The notes under the pieces: generated by a model | Database searches by the model: none | What the model was told of the DNA's origin: nothing | What the model saw: only the letters and a program-made list of their open reading frames with translations | Position numbers and translations under genes: made by a program | Assembly (NCBI GenBank): GCA_022113835.1 | Contig: JAILWY010000012.1 | Location: 14,260,001-14,324,000, forward strand | Length of the DNA: 64,000 nt | Direction: 5' to 3' | Origin: Atopsyche davidsoni | Taxonomy: Eukaryota > Arthropoda > Insecta > Trichoptera > Hydrobiosidae | Shown: positions 1 to 11,021 of the stretch, piece by piece | How the letters are laid out: each line of letters starts with the position of its first letter | How positions within the stretch are numbered: position 1 is the first letter of the stretch

Positions 1-110
1 AGTCGGGCCCGTGCCGAGTGAAATGCAATTCTCCCCCATGCAGCATGGTGTGCAGCCATACCTGCATAGAAACATTCCCATGGGCCGCATCGGCTTTCGT
101 TACAATTCAA
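1..110. other. GC-richer island at window edge
   Basis: Balanced base composition with G/C runs, against the A/T-rich sequence that follows. A short reading frame crosses it but resembles no family I know. It is probably the end of a conserved non-coding block cut by the window edge. Assignment is by composition only. Confidence 0.35.
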
Positions 111-2176
111 GTTATTTGAAGCCTAATTGCTTTCGCTTATACTCGCTTTTCATAAGAAATATTTTAAAAATAATTAGCTCCATTTTTCTTAAGGGTCTAG
201 GTCCCATAATCGAGTTTTTTTGATCATTTTCTAGTCCGTTTTGCGAAAAATCGACTGCACCAATCAAAAATATTTAAATCAAAAAAATCTTTAACAAACT
301 TTGGTTTTAAAAAGTCGCCATTTTATCCAATTTTTCAACATCTTCAAGATTTTATTTTACCCTGAAAATGGACGTTAATTAAATAATAAAAAATAGATAA
401 ATATAATTTATAGTTTTTTCAATACTCTGTAAAAAAAATCAACTTTCGATATAGAAAAATAAAGTGACAATTAAATTAATTAAATGACACGATTTCGCCA
501 GGTAATGGACTGACTGTCGTGTCCGGTTGGACACCAGAGTCAATTAAATGGCTTGGAGCAATTGCCTTAATGCAAGTTTCATGTGATTTTTCTGTAAAAT
601 GACATTTAACACTAAACCTACCGAAGGTGTCATTTTGATCCCTTTTTATTATTAAGTACGACTTTTACTTATTTGAACGTTATCGTATGGCTAGCAAATT
701 TCATTACATCGTGTATACATTGCATGTGCTGTTTTTTACTTTATTTTCGGAGACACATATGTGACAGATGATTACCTACCATGAGTAAGAATACCTACCG
801 CTGGTAGGATTAGGTTTATTATCAATTAAAAATCACAATTTAGTGTGATTATGTGAGCTCTTAGAAATCTTCGGATGGTAAAATTCACAGTTTTACTCGT
901 GTGTAATGTGTAATTTTTAACATATGAAACGACAGTAAATAATTAAAAAAAAAAAAATTCCGTCGTTGCAAATGTAGATTTTTGTACGCAGTGGTTTTAA
1001 ATTAAATACAAAATAAATTATATTGGATTTTTGAAATGAAAAATAGATATTTTTAAAAATGTGATATCTAACACAAGTTCTACGTTTCTCTACCGGAGAT
1101 TAATACTTTAATTTCAAAGCACTTATTAACATGATTTCCTGCCAATTGTGGAATTTTGAGTTTGAATCGAACTCGTAAATAGATGTCGATTCCCTGCTTA
1201 TAACTAAGTAAAAGAATATAATCAAATTCTTTATTGCGGATAAAAAAATTCTTTTTTAAATAAATAAATAAATCTTGCAATATTTTATGAGGAAATTGTG
1301 TCAATTTTGGCCACTGTATATCTCGAAATATAATAGGGTTCAGAACATCTCTATATTAGGAGTGACGCGGAGTATACGGTGCAAATGCCGAGTGACGTGT
1401 CGCCTGTGCTTACCCAGGGGTGAAGGGTGTAATCATCTAATATAAATATTAACTTATAATAGTACAATTACTCTGCCAAATTCATTAATATATAAAGCTT
1501 TTACTTTCACATAAAAATATGGTGTATAAACCATCTTTTGAAATAAGCCATTTGAAGCTCAATATATATATGTGTGTGTGTGTATTTATTAAAATATATT
1601 TAAAAAAAAAAAATTAAATATAAGATCTGAAGATCTATTTCTCGGGGAAAGAATTCATATTTAATATTTCGTTGACTTTTTTAAATAAAACTTTCTCGTT
1701 TTTGAAAATAAATGCAAACAATGATTCTACAAGTCTGTTTTTTTGCTGTTGTATGAATTATAATATATTTCCTCGGCCCTGACCCCATCGCTCACACCAC
1801 TGATGTCCTGGCAAACTTCCCTCTGACAAATTTAAGTGATCCCTTCCCTGACGGGCAGCTCTTAATCGAAAAAAGCCTTCCGGAGGGTGGCCATGCAATA
1901 TCCTTTATTAAATAACCTGAAAATTGAAATGATTCATGGTTTGTCTGACAAGTTCTAGTTGTGTATGCATACTTTAAATCTTGATTCCCACTATAAACTG
2001 ATTTAATATGTGATACTTTATATTTATACCAAAATCGAGAATTTATTTTGAAATCACTAAAATATTTTTAATTTTGAGTCTTTTTTTTTACTACAATGTC
2101 TCAACTGACATAATACTTCCTACGAATTTTTTTAAAAAACCTTTTAGCCATTTGTATATTTGTTAAAATTATTTAA
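111..2176. other. AT-rich spacer, no gene seen
   Basis: Mostly A/T with poly-A and poly-T runs. A TA/TG microsatellite lies near 1561-1584. Two mildly GC-richer patches lie near 1340-1440 and 1770-1900. The short reading frames have no recognisable similarity. Confidence 0.6.
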
Positions 2177-2361
2177 TATATATATTTATATGTTGTTGAG
2201 GGACAAGGCATTTGAATGGTGAAGATCCATTAATATAATGAAAATAATAACTTTTTATTTAAATCTTCATATCTTCGTATAGGGTCGAAACTATGCAAAA
2301 TAATATTCTAATAATCTCACTGTGAAGTTATTATTTTCATTATATATTATATATATTTATA
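2177..2361. mobile_element. Penelope-like element relic, minimal inverted copy, with target duplication
   Basis: The element spans about 2191-2347. It begins TGTTGTTGAGGGACAAGG, the same left tail as the insertions at 10.48 and 55.63 kb. The tail is followed by the element terminus in minus orientation (2234-2270) and then a short plus-orientation terminus ending near 2345. The plus arm keeps the GTCGAAAC box of the hammerhead motif (about 2284-2291) but has lost the CTGATGA box, so no ribozyme can form. The flanks carry the same 14 bases, TATATATATTTATA, at 2177-2190 and 2348-2361. This is low-complexity sequence, but its position and length match the duplications of the other two copies. 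Nothing is coding. Confidence 0.72.
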
Positions 2362-3899
2362 CATGAACGCGTACACTTAAAGTCGATCTTTTGGTATAGC
2401 AAACACATCAGTGTGATATTTCATAGCAGCTAATGGCATCTACAGCTCTTATTTATAGAGCTTAATATATTTTTTTATCAATAAGTCACAGTTGTCTGAA
2501 ATATATCTTTTCATAAAAAAAACAAGATAATTATTTTTCAATAAAAGATAAAATAGTCATATGTTTAACACACAGAGCAAACGTACACAGAAATTTATTG
2601 ACTATAAAAATATCGAAATCGTTATCGCAGATATCAAAAAGGGTTGACTTCAGCGTGTGTCCACAATCTCACTGTGCTTTATTTATAACATTTCCAGAAG
2701 GACCGGCGTTTCTCTTCATTTTTTATTATCATGGCTGCCTATCCTAAACGCCTGAACCCTTCTGCGCGCCACCCGGGATGTGATAAATTCTCCATCTTCT
2801 TTTTCCTGTTAAAAAAACATGGCCTTAGTGCGACGGTCGCCATTTTAATCTTCCTCCTGTTAGTTAATAATGGTCCACACACCAATAAATACTAAGATTT
2901 ATTTTTTCAGCTGCAAAACATCCGTTATTTTGACAGCATCTTATAATAATGTGTTTTTGATTCATTATTTAATGATATTTATTTTTGGGTCAATTGAGCT
3001 TACCAATGGTAAAATATTCAAAAATGAAAATATAAAATAGTTTTCTGGCTAAAAACATAGCGCGAAAATACTGTCTATTTACTGTAGATACTTATCCTCA
3101 AATATTATTTAATTTTGGTCAGTGTACGTTTTTTTTGTTGTAGGTCAGACAAACTGTTTTTGTTCAATTACGTATTGTGTTGTTATTTACGGTCAGTGGT
3201 AATTGCTATGTACATTTTCTGCCTGATGATAACATCTTTTCTAATAGTTAGGCATATAAATAACTCTATTAAATTGCTATTTTACTCAAGAGGCCAAGGA
3301 AATTCATGAGACTAAAAAATGTAGAACATGTTTAAGAAGTTTTTTAATGTATGTTTGAAATTAAATTTTTAAAATAAACAATTTTTTTTTTATGCACATG
3401 GTTCGAAAAATCATTTTTATAGTTTTCCTATGAACAAACTAACTAAAAGCAAACTGATTTTCTTTAACTTAAATTGTGCTTTTTATAACATAATTTTAAA
3501 CGTTTTTTGAAATAATTTATATCACTTTAAAAGCTTTAATGGTTGTATATAACTAGATGTAATATTTCACAATAACAGAAAATTTTCTTGGAGTACAAAA
3601 TTTTTAAAAGATCTATCTTAATAAGTGCGATTTAATTATCAAATCTTTTTTACTAAACAGGCAAAACCACTACAGAAAAAACGTTAATCTTTACCTGAAT
3701 TATTTATTGAAGCTGAAAGAGCTTCATACTCTGAGTGAAAAAAACTCTTACGGGAAAAAAAAGAATATTTTTTGTAACGTTGTTTTCTTTACTCAAAGAA
3801 AATAATCAGTCTCTTCAGCTAAAATATTGCTTTCTTTGTTGAAAAATTCACTTACTCAAAAATCATAACAACGCGCATTACAAAGTTCAGTAATACCTC
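2362..3899. other. AT-rich spacer, no gene seen
   Basis: AT-rich non-coding sequence with a modest GC-richer patch at about 2640-2870. The 64-codon frame at 3115-3309 is hydrophobic and low in complexity, as expected by chance in T-rich sequence. Confidence 0.55.
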
Positions 3900-4260
3900 A
3901 CTTCTTTGCAAGCTCAGAGGTATTTCCCCCCACGTCAAAAATTACATACCAAAAACGCAACTTCGCGAGGTATGCGGGAACTTATCCCTTGCTTGCCTCT
4001 TTAACACGGTTTTCCTTCCGAACTCCCCGACCGAGCCGGCGCAGGGCGTTTTTCAGGAAACTTTTAATGGCCGCGGCCCACCCCGTGTGTCACGTGACAC
4101 GGGTGCCTCATTACGTCATCAATGAATATTTTACAAGCGCCTCACGCTATCGTACAAATGCAAATCCGGTTAACCAAACAGCGAGAGCAGGACGAATGCC
4201 CGCGCGTGTGAGATTGCCCACTCGCGTTTCTAGAATGGTTTACATAAACGCGATATTTGA
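3900..4260. promoter_or_regulatory. GC-rich island, candidate regulatory element
   Basis: A block rich in CpG with CCGACCGAGCCGG-type sequence. It contains an E-box CACGTG at 4091-4096. The 130-codon frame on the plus strand (3989-4381) starts inside the island but runs out into AT-rich DNA with an abrupt composition change, and its protein resembles nothing I know. I read the block as non-coding and possibly conserved. Confidence 0.35.
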
Positions 4261-5328
4261 AGACAAATTACTATTGTTGTACAGTTTTGTTGTGCTTGTG
4301 GTGATTTTTGATATTCCCTTAATAAAAAAAAGCTACTATGTCCAATATAAAGTATTAAAGATGTTGAGTTTTAAGCAGTAAAAATCAAGCTTGTTTTACG
4401 TTAGTATATAACTCTACAACCCTGATATATTTGATTTTAAAATAAAATTATTCGTAGTCATGGCAGATTATTTTAATTCACAATAAGAGCCTAAACGCAA
4501 TGATTTACTTGATATATACATGAAAACTTATAAACAATCTTATTATTAGCTTTCCTTTCTTCGATTGAAACATTCAACGAATCATTTATTTAATTGAAGT
4601 GAAATATTTATCATATTTCTTGTTGTTAATCACATAAAAACAAGACGATTATAGTTTTCAATATAAAGGATATAAAATGTTTATATTATAATTTTAATAA
4701 GCGGCTTTACACCCAAAAATAGTAATCAAATCTCAAAGTGTATTTGTGTAATAAAAACAAAAATAAATAAAAGATAAAAGCAACACTTCATTAAGCAGAG
4801 AATAGTTGTGTTTATAAACTAAATGGTAATAATCTGGAACTACACACGTAACTTTTAGGAGGGTGAAATATTACGAACATTTTTATAACACTACAAAAAA
4901 ATAGTATGCCATATTATGGCATCATAAATCGTTGTTATTGTGAATTAATGAGTAATAATGATCACACTATGCGTATAAGCCGAAATTATATTTACACTCA
5001 CAAGGTAACTAAAGCATATGTGATGTGTAATAAAATATAAAATTACGCATTGCAAAGCTCCGCTTAAATAAATGCTGCAATGCGTCATAACCAAGGGATA
5101 CGTTAATATTTACTTATCAAAATGCAGAACTACAGTAATTTTACGAATTTGATTTGTAGGTACGTTATAAAACAGAATCCTTGCGGTTTATTGATGCTAG
5201 TATAGTATAGCTAAACTATCATTTTATTAAGTAATGATAACAAAAAAAATATTGATAGAAAGTATATTCATTTATCTGTTCAAGTGCAGTTCTAAGAACA
5301 CCGGTGTTAGTGTGTTGTAGTAAATAAT
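4261..5328. other. AT-rich spacer with a small hairpin
   Basis: No gene seen. A perfect 10-base inverted repeat (ACGCATTGCA at 5044-5053, TGCAATGCGT at 5074-5083) could form a hairpin with a loop of about 20 bases. Its role is unknown. Confidence 0.5.
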
Positions 5329-5969
5329 TTATAACGTGTATCTTAACGTGTATTCAGCGTTTATTATATAGTATATAATACATGTGTGAGAAACATTCTT
5401 AAAGAATAATATGAGTGAAAACCAATTCCAGTTAGCATTGCACACGTCGAATGCAATAAACGATGGTTCAAAAGCTGAAAAAATATTAATACAAAATGAA
5501 AGCTAAAGACACATTTTAAAATATTTTTTTAACAAATGAGTTTCATACAGTATCAGATCACCAGTGTGTAAATAATACAGTGTTTTTTAAAATTAAATTA
5601 ACCCAAGTTCTCTTCAAAACCTTTTCCGTGCAAAATGTACTTCAGGCGTAACATCTTGCCCGTTAATGCAATTAGGATGCAAGCCTCAGTATTAACATTA
5701 ATTCCGACGAATACCGCACAAAACCAGGCCATGGAACCCACCCCTGAGTTACAAAATAAAACACTTTGAAGTGCATTTAAGGCGTTAACCACCAGAGGGA
5801 AAAATACAATATATTTATAGATATACATCACCAATGTTACAGTATAAATAGGACGTACTTTTATATTCATACAACAGTCACCACATTGGAGTAACATATG
5901 ATTGTTAAAACGTCTCCTATTTGAACATACTTCAATAGCATATTTTTCACCAAAAAATAGAATATTCAT
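5329..5969 (-). CDS. Possible two-exon membrane protein, chemoreceptor-like at best
   Basis: A 123-codon frame (5969 down to 5598, minus strand) is unusually long for such AT-rich DNA. A candidate donor, G|GTTAAT, lies just before its stop (exon end 5603). A 128-bp intron would end in a good acceptor, TATTTTTTCAG, at 5475. Splicing keeps the frame (phase 1) into a second open stretch, 5474-5329, giving about 170 residues in total. The product has hydrophobic segments near residues 41-70, 75-105 and 138-160, each plausible as a membrane helix, and many cysteines. The size and helix pattern recall part of an insect gustatory/odorant receptor, but I see no diagnostic motif (no TYhhhhhQF signature), so this is only a guess. 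It could be a gene fragment, a pseudogene or a chance frame. The start is the first ATG after an upstream AT-rich stretch. The donor is weak. The CRE-bearing island at 6195-6365 lies upstream on this strand. Confidence 0.3.
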
Positions 5970-6194
5970 CCTTTTAATGTTTATGATTTTTTTAAATATA
6001 TTATATATAAATAATTAAATGTATTTATTAAAGTAAGATTTCGTTTCAAAAAAAAAGGAAAAATAAACCCCAGTGATTTTTTTTTTCAAATCGCTATTTT
6101 ATACATCTTATTCCTTTGGCTATTTTCTCAACGACATTGGTTTAAAAAATCTGTAACTCTGTCGCGTTGATTTAAAGCTGGATTAGCAACAAAA

Positions 6195-6365
6195 AAAAAA
6201 AAACCCCCCCACCCGAGCATCGTCCACGGTCCGCCCTAATCCCCGCCAGATTATTTCCTGACGTCACGAGCGGTGACGTCACATAATTTGATGTCTAGTC
6301 GGGCAGTAATGGAGCCGGCCCGGCCGCGTGACGCCAGGGCCGCACCGGGCGATGATGCTCAGTCT
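6195..6365. promoter_or_regulatory. GC-rich island with two perfect CRE palindromes
   Basis: Follows an A13/C7 run. It contains TGACGTCA twice (6259-6266 and 6274-6281), 15 bp centre to centre, about one and a half helical turns. This is the consensus cAMP-response element bound by CREB/ATF bZIP dimers. A CpG-rich stretch follows (GGCCCGGCCGCGTGACGCC at about 6316-6334). Two perfect 8-base sites this close are unlikely by chance. The island could be a promoter or enhancer. The only candidate gene nearby is the minus-strand frame at 5329-5969. Confidence 0.45.
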
Positions 6366-6554
6366 GATGGAAAATGGCGAAGCCAGATTGTAAATATGAA
6401 ACGTAATTAAATGTTGTATGATCACATAAAAAAAAAATTAAAAATTGTTCATTTTTAAAATATATTATTGATTTTTGGGAAGACCGTCTCACAGGAAGTA
6501 CGATTTTGCCTATGCAGGTTTTATTGATTGATAATGATTATGTACATTTTTTCA

Positions 6555-6676
6555 AATATTGAAAATTGATGAAAGAAACTCTGCACCTGCCATGTAAGCT
6601 TGGGGATGTGGGTTCGAATCCCACACAAATCACGATGATATTTTTCTAAGAGTTTCTTTAATCAATTTTCAATATT
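6555..6676. repeat. Hairpin-forming repeat enclosing the 3' half of a tRNA-derived SINE
   Basis: Inverted arms of 28 bases (6555-6582 and 6649-6676) differ at one position. Between them is a tRNA T-arm-like segment, GTGGGTTCGAATCCCACAC, containing a perfect pol III B-box (GGTTCGAATCC, 6611-6621). It is followed by the tail CACGATGATATTTTTCT, which recurs in the SINE copy at 7.9 kb. The tRNA-like 5' half (A-box) is missing. The right arm is the SINE tail itself, so the left arm is an inverted copy of that tail. Confidence 0.6.
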
Positions 6677-6838
6677 TTTTTTCTTAATCTTATCTAGGCC
6701 TTTCTCAGGTAGTTACTTTTTCTGTTTATGCTCCTGGTTTTCACATTTAACCGGCATTTTTTCACATTGAATTTAAAAAGCTATAAAACAACATTAAAAT
6801 GATCAATATTTTTATTAATTAAAAAAATATCATCGTTT

Positions 6839-6944
6839 TGTGTGGAATTTGAACCCACATCCCTAAGCTTACATGGCCGGTGCATTACCGTTACATTATG
6901 CACCGGCCATGTAAGCTTGGGAATGTGGGTTCAAACCCCACACA
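6839..6944. repeat. Inverted pair of tRNA-like SINE segments
   Basis: Two copies of the same tRNA-3'-half segment lie head to head (6839-6884 minus, 6899-6944 plus), separated by 14 bases. The arms are 46 bases with few mismatches. Each arm carries the segment CCATGTAAGCTT plus a T-arm/B-box (GGTTCAAACCC in the plus arm). Beyond the left arm the SINE tail (ATATCATCG, inverted) is recognisable. This probably arose from inverted duplication of a SINE. A strong RNA hairpin would form if it were transcribed. Confidence 0.6.
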
Positions 6945-7319
6945 ATCATTATAAATTTATTAGATTAAAATAAAAATTGTGTGAACTTACGACATAATAA
7001 TTTTTCCCAAAAAATTTATAAATAATGTTATGCTTTCCGTAATAAATCAAAACATCTATATTTTCACGGTTAAAATTATTTGCTGTTGTCACTTCGTACG
7101 GCATACTTAAGTAGCGAACACACACGGTTCATAAAAGTACAGAATTTATTCAACCACTATCCTTATTTCCATTTATCAGGCTATCCAAAAAAAAAAAAAA
7201 CTTTTATAAAGGTCACGTCGTGCCGTTATACCCCTTTTTATGATACTTTTTTTTTGGGAAACTCTGACCGAAACACGCAACTGAACTTCTCCGAACGGTG
7301 ATTTTTTTTATTCAAATGA
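6945..7319. other. AT-rich spacer, no gene seen
   Basis: Non-coding. A poly-A13 run lies near 7188. The short frame at 7080-7301 is not recognisable. Confidence 0.5.
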
Positions 7320-7470
7320 TTCCGCGTTGGCTTGACCCCTGCGGGGGGGGTCTCCAGTTTTGGGAGCGCCCCGGGCCGCGGTCGCGCCTTGTCCGGGCCT
7401 GCGCCGGAGCCGCGCCCCGGGCACTTCCACTTTAAATGGCGGCCCCGGACCGAGTCTTCGGAGATTATGG
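7320..7470. promoter_or_regulatory. Very GC-rich CpG island
   Basis: A sharp island of about 150 bases with G8, GGGCCGCGGTCGCG and GCCCCGGGC blocks. No convincing coding frame is present: the minus-strand frame reads arginine/proline/alanine-rich text typical of GC-rich noise. It may be a CpG-type promoter or a conserved element. Confidence 0.35.
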
Positions 7471-7923
7471 ACCAAATTATTTAAATAACGTTTCACTTAT
7501 TCGTGGCCATTTTCGCCTGCGCTGTTTTCATAGAGCAAAGAAAATTTCAGCATATAGAGACGTTTTATTTTTAAAAATGTTAAAGGCAGTTTTAAGTATT
7601 TTATTATTATAGTTGGCTTGTTCGATCGGTGGTTAGATCGTTGACTTGCCTTCTTGAGAGGTGAAACCCAAACTGATGTTATTAGGCAAGCACCTGTTTT
7701 GGTTTGGTAGACTACGTTTTGTATTGACTTTGGATGTGTCAAAAAATTGACTAGCAACGATTTGTTTTTAACTTATATTAACCAAATCGAAATATTGTGT
7801 AACATCATTAGATTTGTATGTACACATTTTATCACATTATTTGTAAATATGTCTATTTTGTGGATTGAGCGTCAATCAAGTGCGTTTTAATTACCTTTAC
7901 AGACTTATATTACTTACTAATAT

Positions 7924-8024
7924 GAACTCTCAGAAAAATATAATCGTGTCTTGTGTAGGATTTGAACCTACATCTCCAAGCTTACATGTCCGGTGTACTG
8001 ACCCTTGTACTAACGAGCCACGAG
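7924..8024 (-). repeat. tRNA-derived SINE-like element, most complete copy
   Basis: Read on the minus strand, the 5' part has an A-box-like TGGCTCGTTAGT (8020-8009) and a perfect B-box GGTTCAAATCC (7968-7958) inside a T-arm (GTAGGTTCAAATCCTAC). The tail is CACGATTATATTTTTCTGAG, matching the tail at 6631-6650. The anticodon-arm region reads CCGGACATGTAAGC, as in the 6.6 and 6.9 kb copies. The order pol III promoter boxes then shared tail is that of a tRNA-derived SINE. It folds poorly as an intact tRNA, so I do not call a tRNA gene. Confidence 0.6.
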
Positions 8025-8760
8025 TTATTTGTAAATGTCTCTGTTTGTTTACGATTATCTTGACAGCATTATACTGAAATAATGTAGGACCTCAGCAGCA
8101 TTTAAAAATTCACAATTTAAAAGTATATATTTATTAATAAATATAATCAATGATATAATACTGCAGTTTATTTATATAGAGATAACGTCTTCATTTTTAT
8201 ATTTTAAATTATGCGTTGAATTGCGTAAGAGGACAAGTAAATTTATTCCGAATTCAATACTTTTCAATTTGAATGTGTGAAACCAGCTTAATAAATAAAT
8301 AAAACGCCCCCTTTAAATATACAAGACGTCCTCAGTAGATGGTCGTACTTCTCGTATAGAGAAGTCTATAGGCGTAGTCCTGTCCGCTTTTTTGTTGAAT
8401 TTAAATCTGGTGAGTCATGGTGCGGAAATTTAGAAACTGATCCTTTGTGGAGTTATGATAATAACGCCGGTCTTATTAAAAGGAAATTTCGTCCCTGATG
8501 CGGTCCTACTAAAGTGCGATATCGTGCTCAACTATTGAAATTAACTTTATACTCACCAAGGAACGGTACTTTTCACTTTGGCTTCATAATGGTAATGATC
8601 TTCGGTACCTAAAAAAAACCTTAATATCTTAAAATGTGAATGAAAAGCGTACAACTTTGTACATTATATCTAAAATCCACAAAAGACAGTGACCGACATC
8701 ACGTAGATGTTATTATGCACATATTTTTTTTAGATTTGAGTTACACTAATAAATATAGAT
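8025..8760. other. Spacer, no gene seen
   Basis: AT-rich with a more balanced stretch at about 8300-8560. No frame or motif was recognised. Confidence 0.5.
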
Positions 8761-8774
8761 TACTGGGACAATTT

Positions 8775-8822
8775 TCAAATCCCTGAAGATGGTCCCAGTA
8801 TTGGGACCGAAACATCGGAAGA
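8775..8822 (+). ncRNA. Degenerate hammerhead-like motif of another retroelement terminus
   Basis: The order is core CTGAAGA (8783-8789, fits CUGANGA), a perfect 6-bp stem II GGTCCC/GGGACC (8791-8796 with 8803-8808), then GAAAC (8809-8813). This is the layout of a hammerhead ribozyme core. The expected short stem III followed by a UH cleavage dinucleotide and a matching stem I strand is not clear after GAAAC, so it is probably a decayed or partial motif at the end of a Penelope-like element. A related sequence lies at 36.25 kb. Confidence 0.4.
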
Positions 8823-10465
8823 CAAAAAAAAAAATACCCACCATAACACCCAGTATTGTATACCATAACCCATGCGTTTATTATATTTAGATTTAAGAAC
8901 GATTTTTTTATTCGGTTCTATATATCAACTTTAATGCTACGGAGCAAATTTATTAGCATGTAAAGAAAATCAGAATCAGAATATATATATTTTTTTAAAT
9001 AGCTAAGTGTTACTTTAAAGTCGTTTGTTCAGAGTTTTTCGTTAGATAGCATTTGAGATCGTAACATTTCAACAGTATTTTTTTGATATTTTTAGATTTA
9101 CATATTCGATTTCGATAACAATGGCCTCGAACATTTCAATTGTAGTAAAACGACTTGTTTTTTTATATTTAAAACCAACTTTATGCAACGACGTCTGTTA
9201 TTCCAATTCAATCAACCCCAGAAGACCAACTTGATGGAAATGTTAGTTCTTTTCGATTAACTAAGTTGAATAGATGTTTTTGTTATTTAGGTCGATGTTA
9301 AAAATTCACGACAAGTCGGGATTCGAATTTTATTAAATACTTTTTTTTGTTTCCTGTTCATCAGCAGTAAATAATTTGACGCGTACTTTAATACTTTGTA
9401 AATATATTTTTTCTTATTTATTATTATTAAATATTCAATATTAAAATAATAATTACTTCATAAACTTCTTTTATCAATATTTATTTTTCTATCTAAGAAC
9501 GCTTCTTCGTTAAGTCTATATTTGTAAAGTAATTTATTGTTTGCGGAATATAATGGGAAACATGCCTAAGAACTATTAATGTTAAACATTGATTAACTAT
9601 TTCTGTTATAAACTTGATTTTATAATAACGGTTATTAAGGTTCGAAGATCAAAGATCATTTATATAAATAGATAAAACAAGTTTGGGAATTTCCAGGGAG
9701 TAATACCCACTTTGCGATCAGTATCGTCTATATCCCAGGGACATCGCAGATGACTACAATAAAGTAGGTCTAAATGATATTGTATTTTGCTGGAAACTTT
9801 GATTAGTAAGAGAAAGGAATAGTTTGAATGGGACAGGTAAAGATAATACAGAAAACCCTATTCTTCCGTTCTGTTGTAATCAGAAGTTTTGTTATAATCA
9901 GAAATATAATTTAGTTTACGGTTTATGTATCGTTTCTTGTTATATCTTCAAATACAGAATAAAGGCAGGAACTCTAATTTTGGATGGAAGCAATTGAATA
10001 TAGTAAAATGATCGTGAAATTAGTTTGGTTTAATAATATTGATGTTAATTTCTCATTATACAGTAGTAATTATACCCCGATTAGTGCGACTGATTCACGC
10101 ACCACGTGCACTTGATAAAATAGAGTGAGTATGAAATTATATGATAAATTAGCATGTATCCAAGGTAATAAACCTGTACCTCAATTCCACACGATATCAA
10201 CAATTTCTAGTAGAATTGCACAATATAAATTCACAAAAATAAAATAGGCGTATCTCACCACAGAAAAAAAATGGATTTAACGATACAGTTTTACTTATCT
10301 TTTTCTTTTCTTCTCGGCTTCTATAAAATAGTGCCTACTATAATTTTACAAAACAAATTTAATTTTACAGGCTTCTCCTATTCATGCGATAATTATAACA
10401 AAGCAGGCATTGTAATATTTACTATATTTTAATATAAAATTTATAATTAAAGTATTTTGTGTGTT
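8823..10465. other. AT-rich spacer, no gene seen
   Basis: Long A/T-rich stretch. No coding frame, tRNA or repeat was recognised. Confidence 0.55.
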
Positions 10466-10578
10466 TAGTTATTGAAATGTTGTTGAGGGACAAGGCATTT
10501 GCATGGTGAAGATCCATTAATATAATGAAATAAGTAAACTTTTTATTTATATCTTCACATTGAGTTTATTTTATTATT

Positions 10579-10623
10579 TGCATTACTAGTTTCAACCTTA
10601 TAACCAGGTCATCATCAGATGCA
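10579..10623 (-). ncRNA. Hammerhead ribozyme motif, left terminus
   Basis: Exact inverted copy of the motif at 12764-12808: stem I TGCAT/ATGCA, core CTGATGA, stem II ACCT/AGGT, GAAAC, two-base loop, GTA. Read on the minus strand, its transcript would leave the outer terminus on the 3' side of the cleavage site. Confidence 0.75.
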
Positions 10624-10799
10624 CGACTTAAACTAGCAAAATATAGAAATAACATATGCTTAAATACAAATAACAGGATACTGGTAACAATAAAATTTTT
10701 GGCAAAATAGGTGAGGGTTATACAATTAGTTAAAATTAGAGGAGGGTTATACAATTAATTAAGTTTATGGACAACAAAGTTTTAATTAGTGTTTGTCAA

Positions 10800-11015
10800 A
10801 CAAGTAAAAATAATAATAAAATAAAATAATAATAATAATAAAATAATATAACAATAAATTAAATTAAATTAAATTAAAACTAAAAATAACAATAAAGAAT
10901 AATAATCAAAAAAAAAAAAAAAAATAATAATAATAATCAATAAAATAATAACAATATTGATAAACTGATAATAATAATAATAATAATAATAATAATAGTA
11001 ATAATAGTCAAAGTA
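10800..11015. repeat. A-rich and (TAA)n tract of the left arm
   Basis: TAA/TAATAA microsatellite with an A-run around 10908-10923 and a cleaner (ATA)n block around 10966-10996. Mirrored at about 12375-12600. It lies in the 3' untranslated part of the element, and its length differs slightly between arms, as expected for slippage. Confidence 0.85.
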
Positions 11016-11021
11016 AATAAA

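Noticed and set aside
6150..6195. AAAGCTGGATTAGCAAC as a miR-79-like sequence
   Set aside because: Only partial similarity to the mature sequence, and no complementary arm upstream to make a hairpin.
6595..6640. True tRNA gene
   Set aside because: A good T-arm and B-box are present, but the D-arm/A-box half is missing and the segment is repeated with a shared SINE tail.
7924..8024. Intact tRNA gene on the minus strand
   Set aside because: Both pol III boxes are visible, but the acceptor ends and anticodon loop (no U before the triplet) do not form a functional tRNA.
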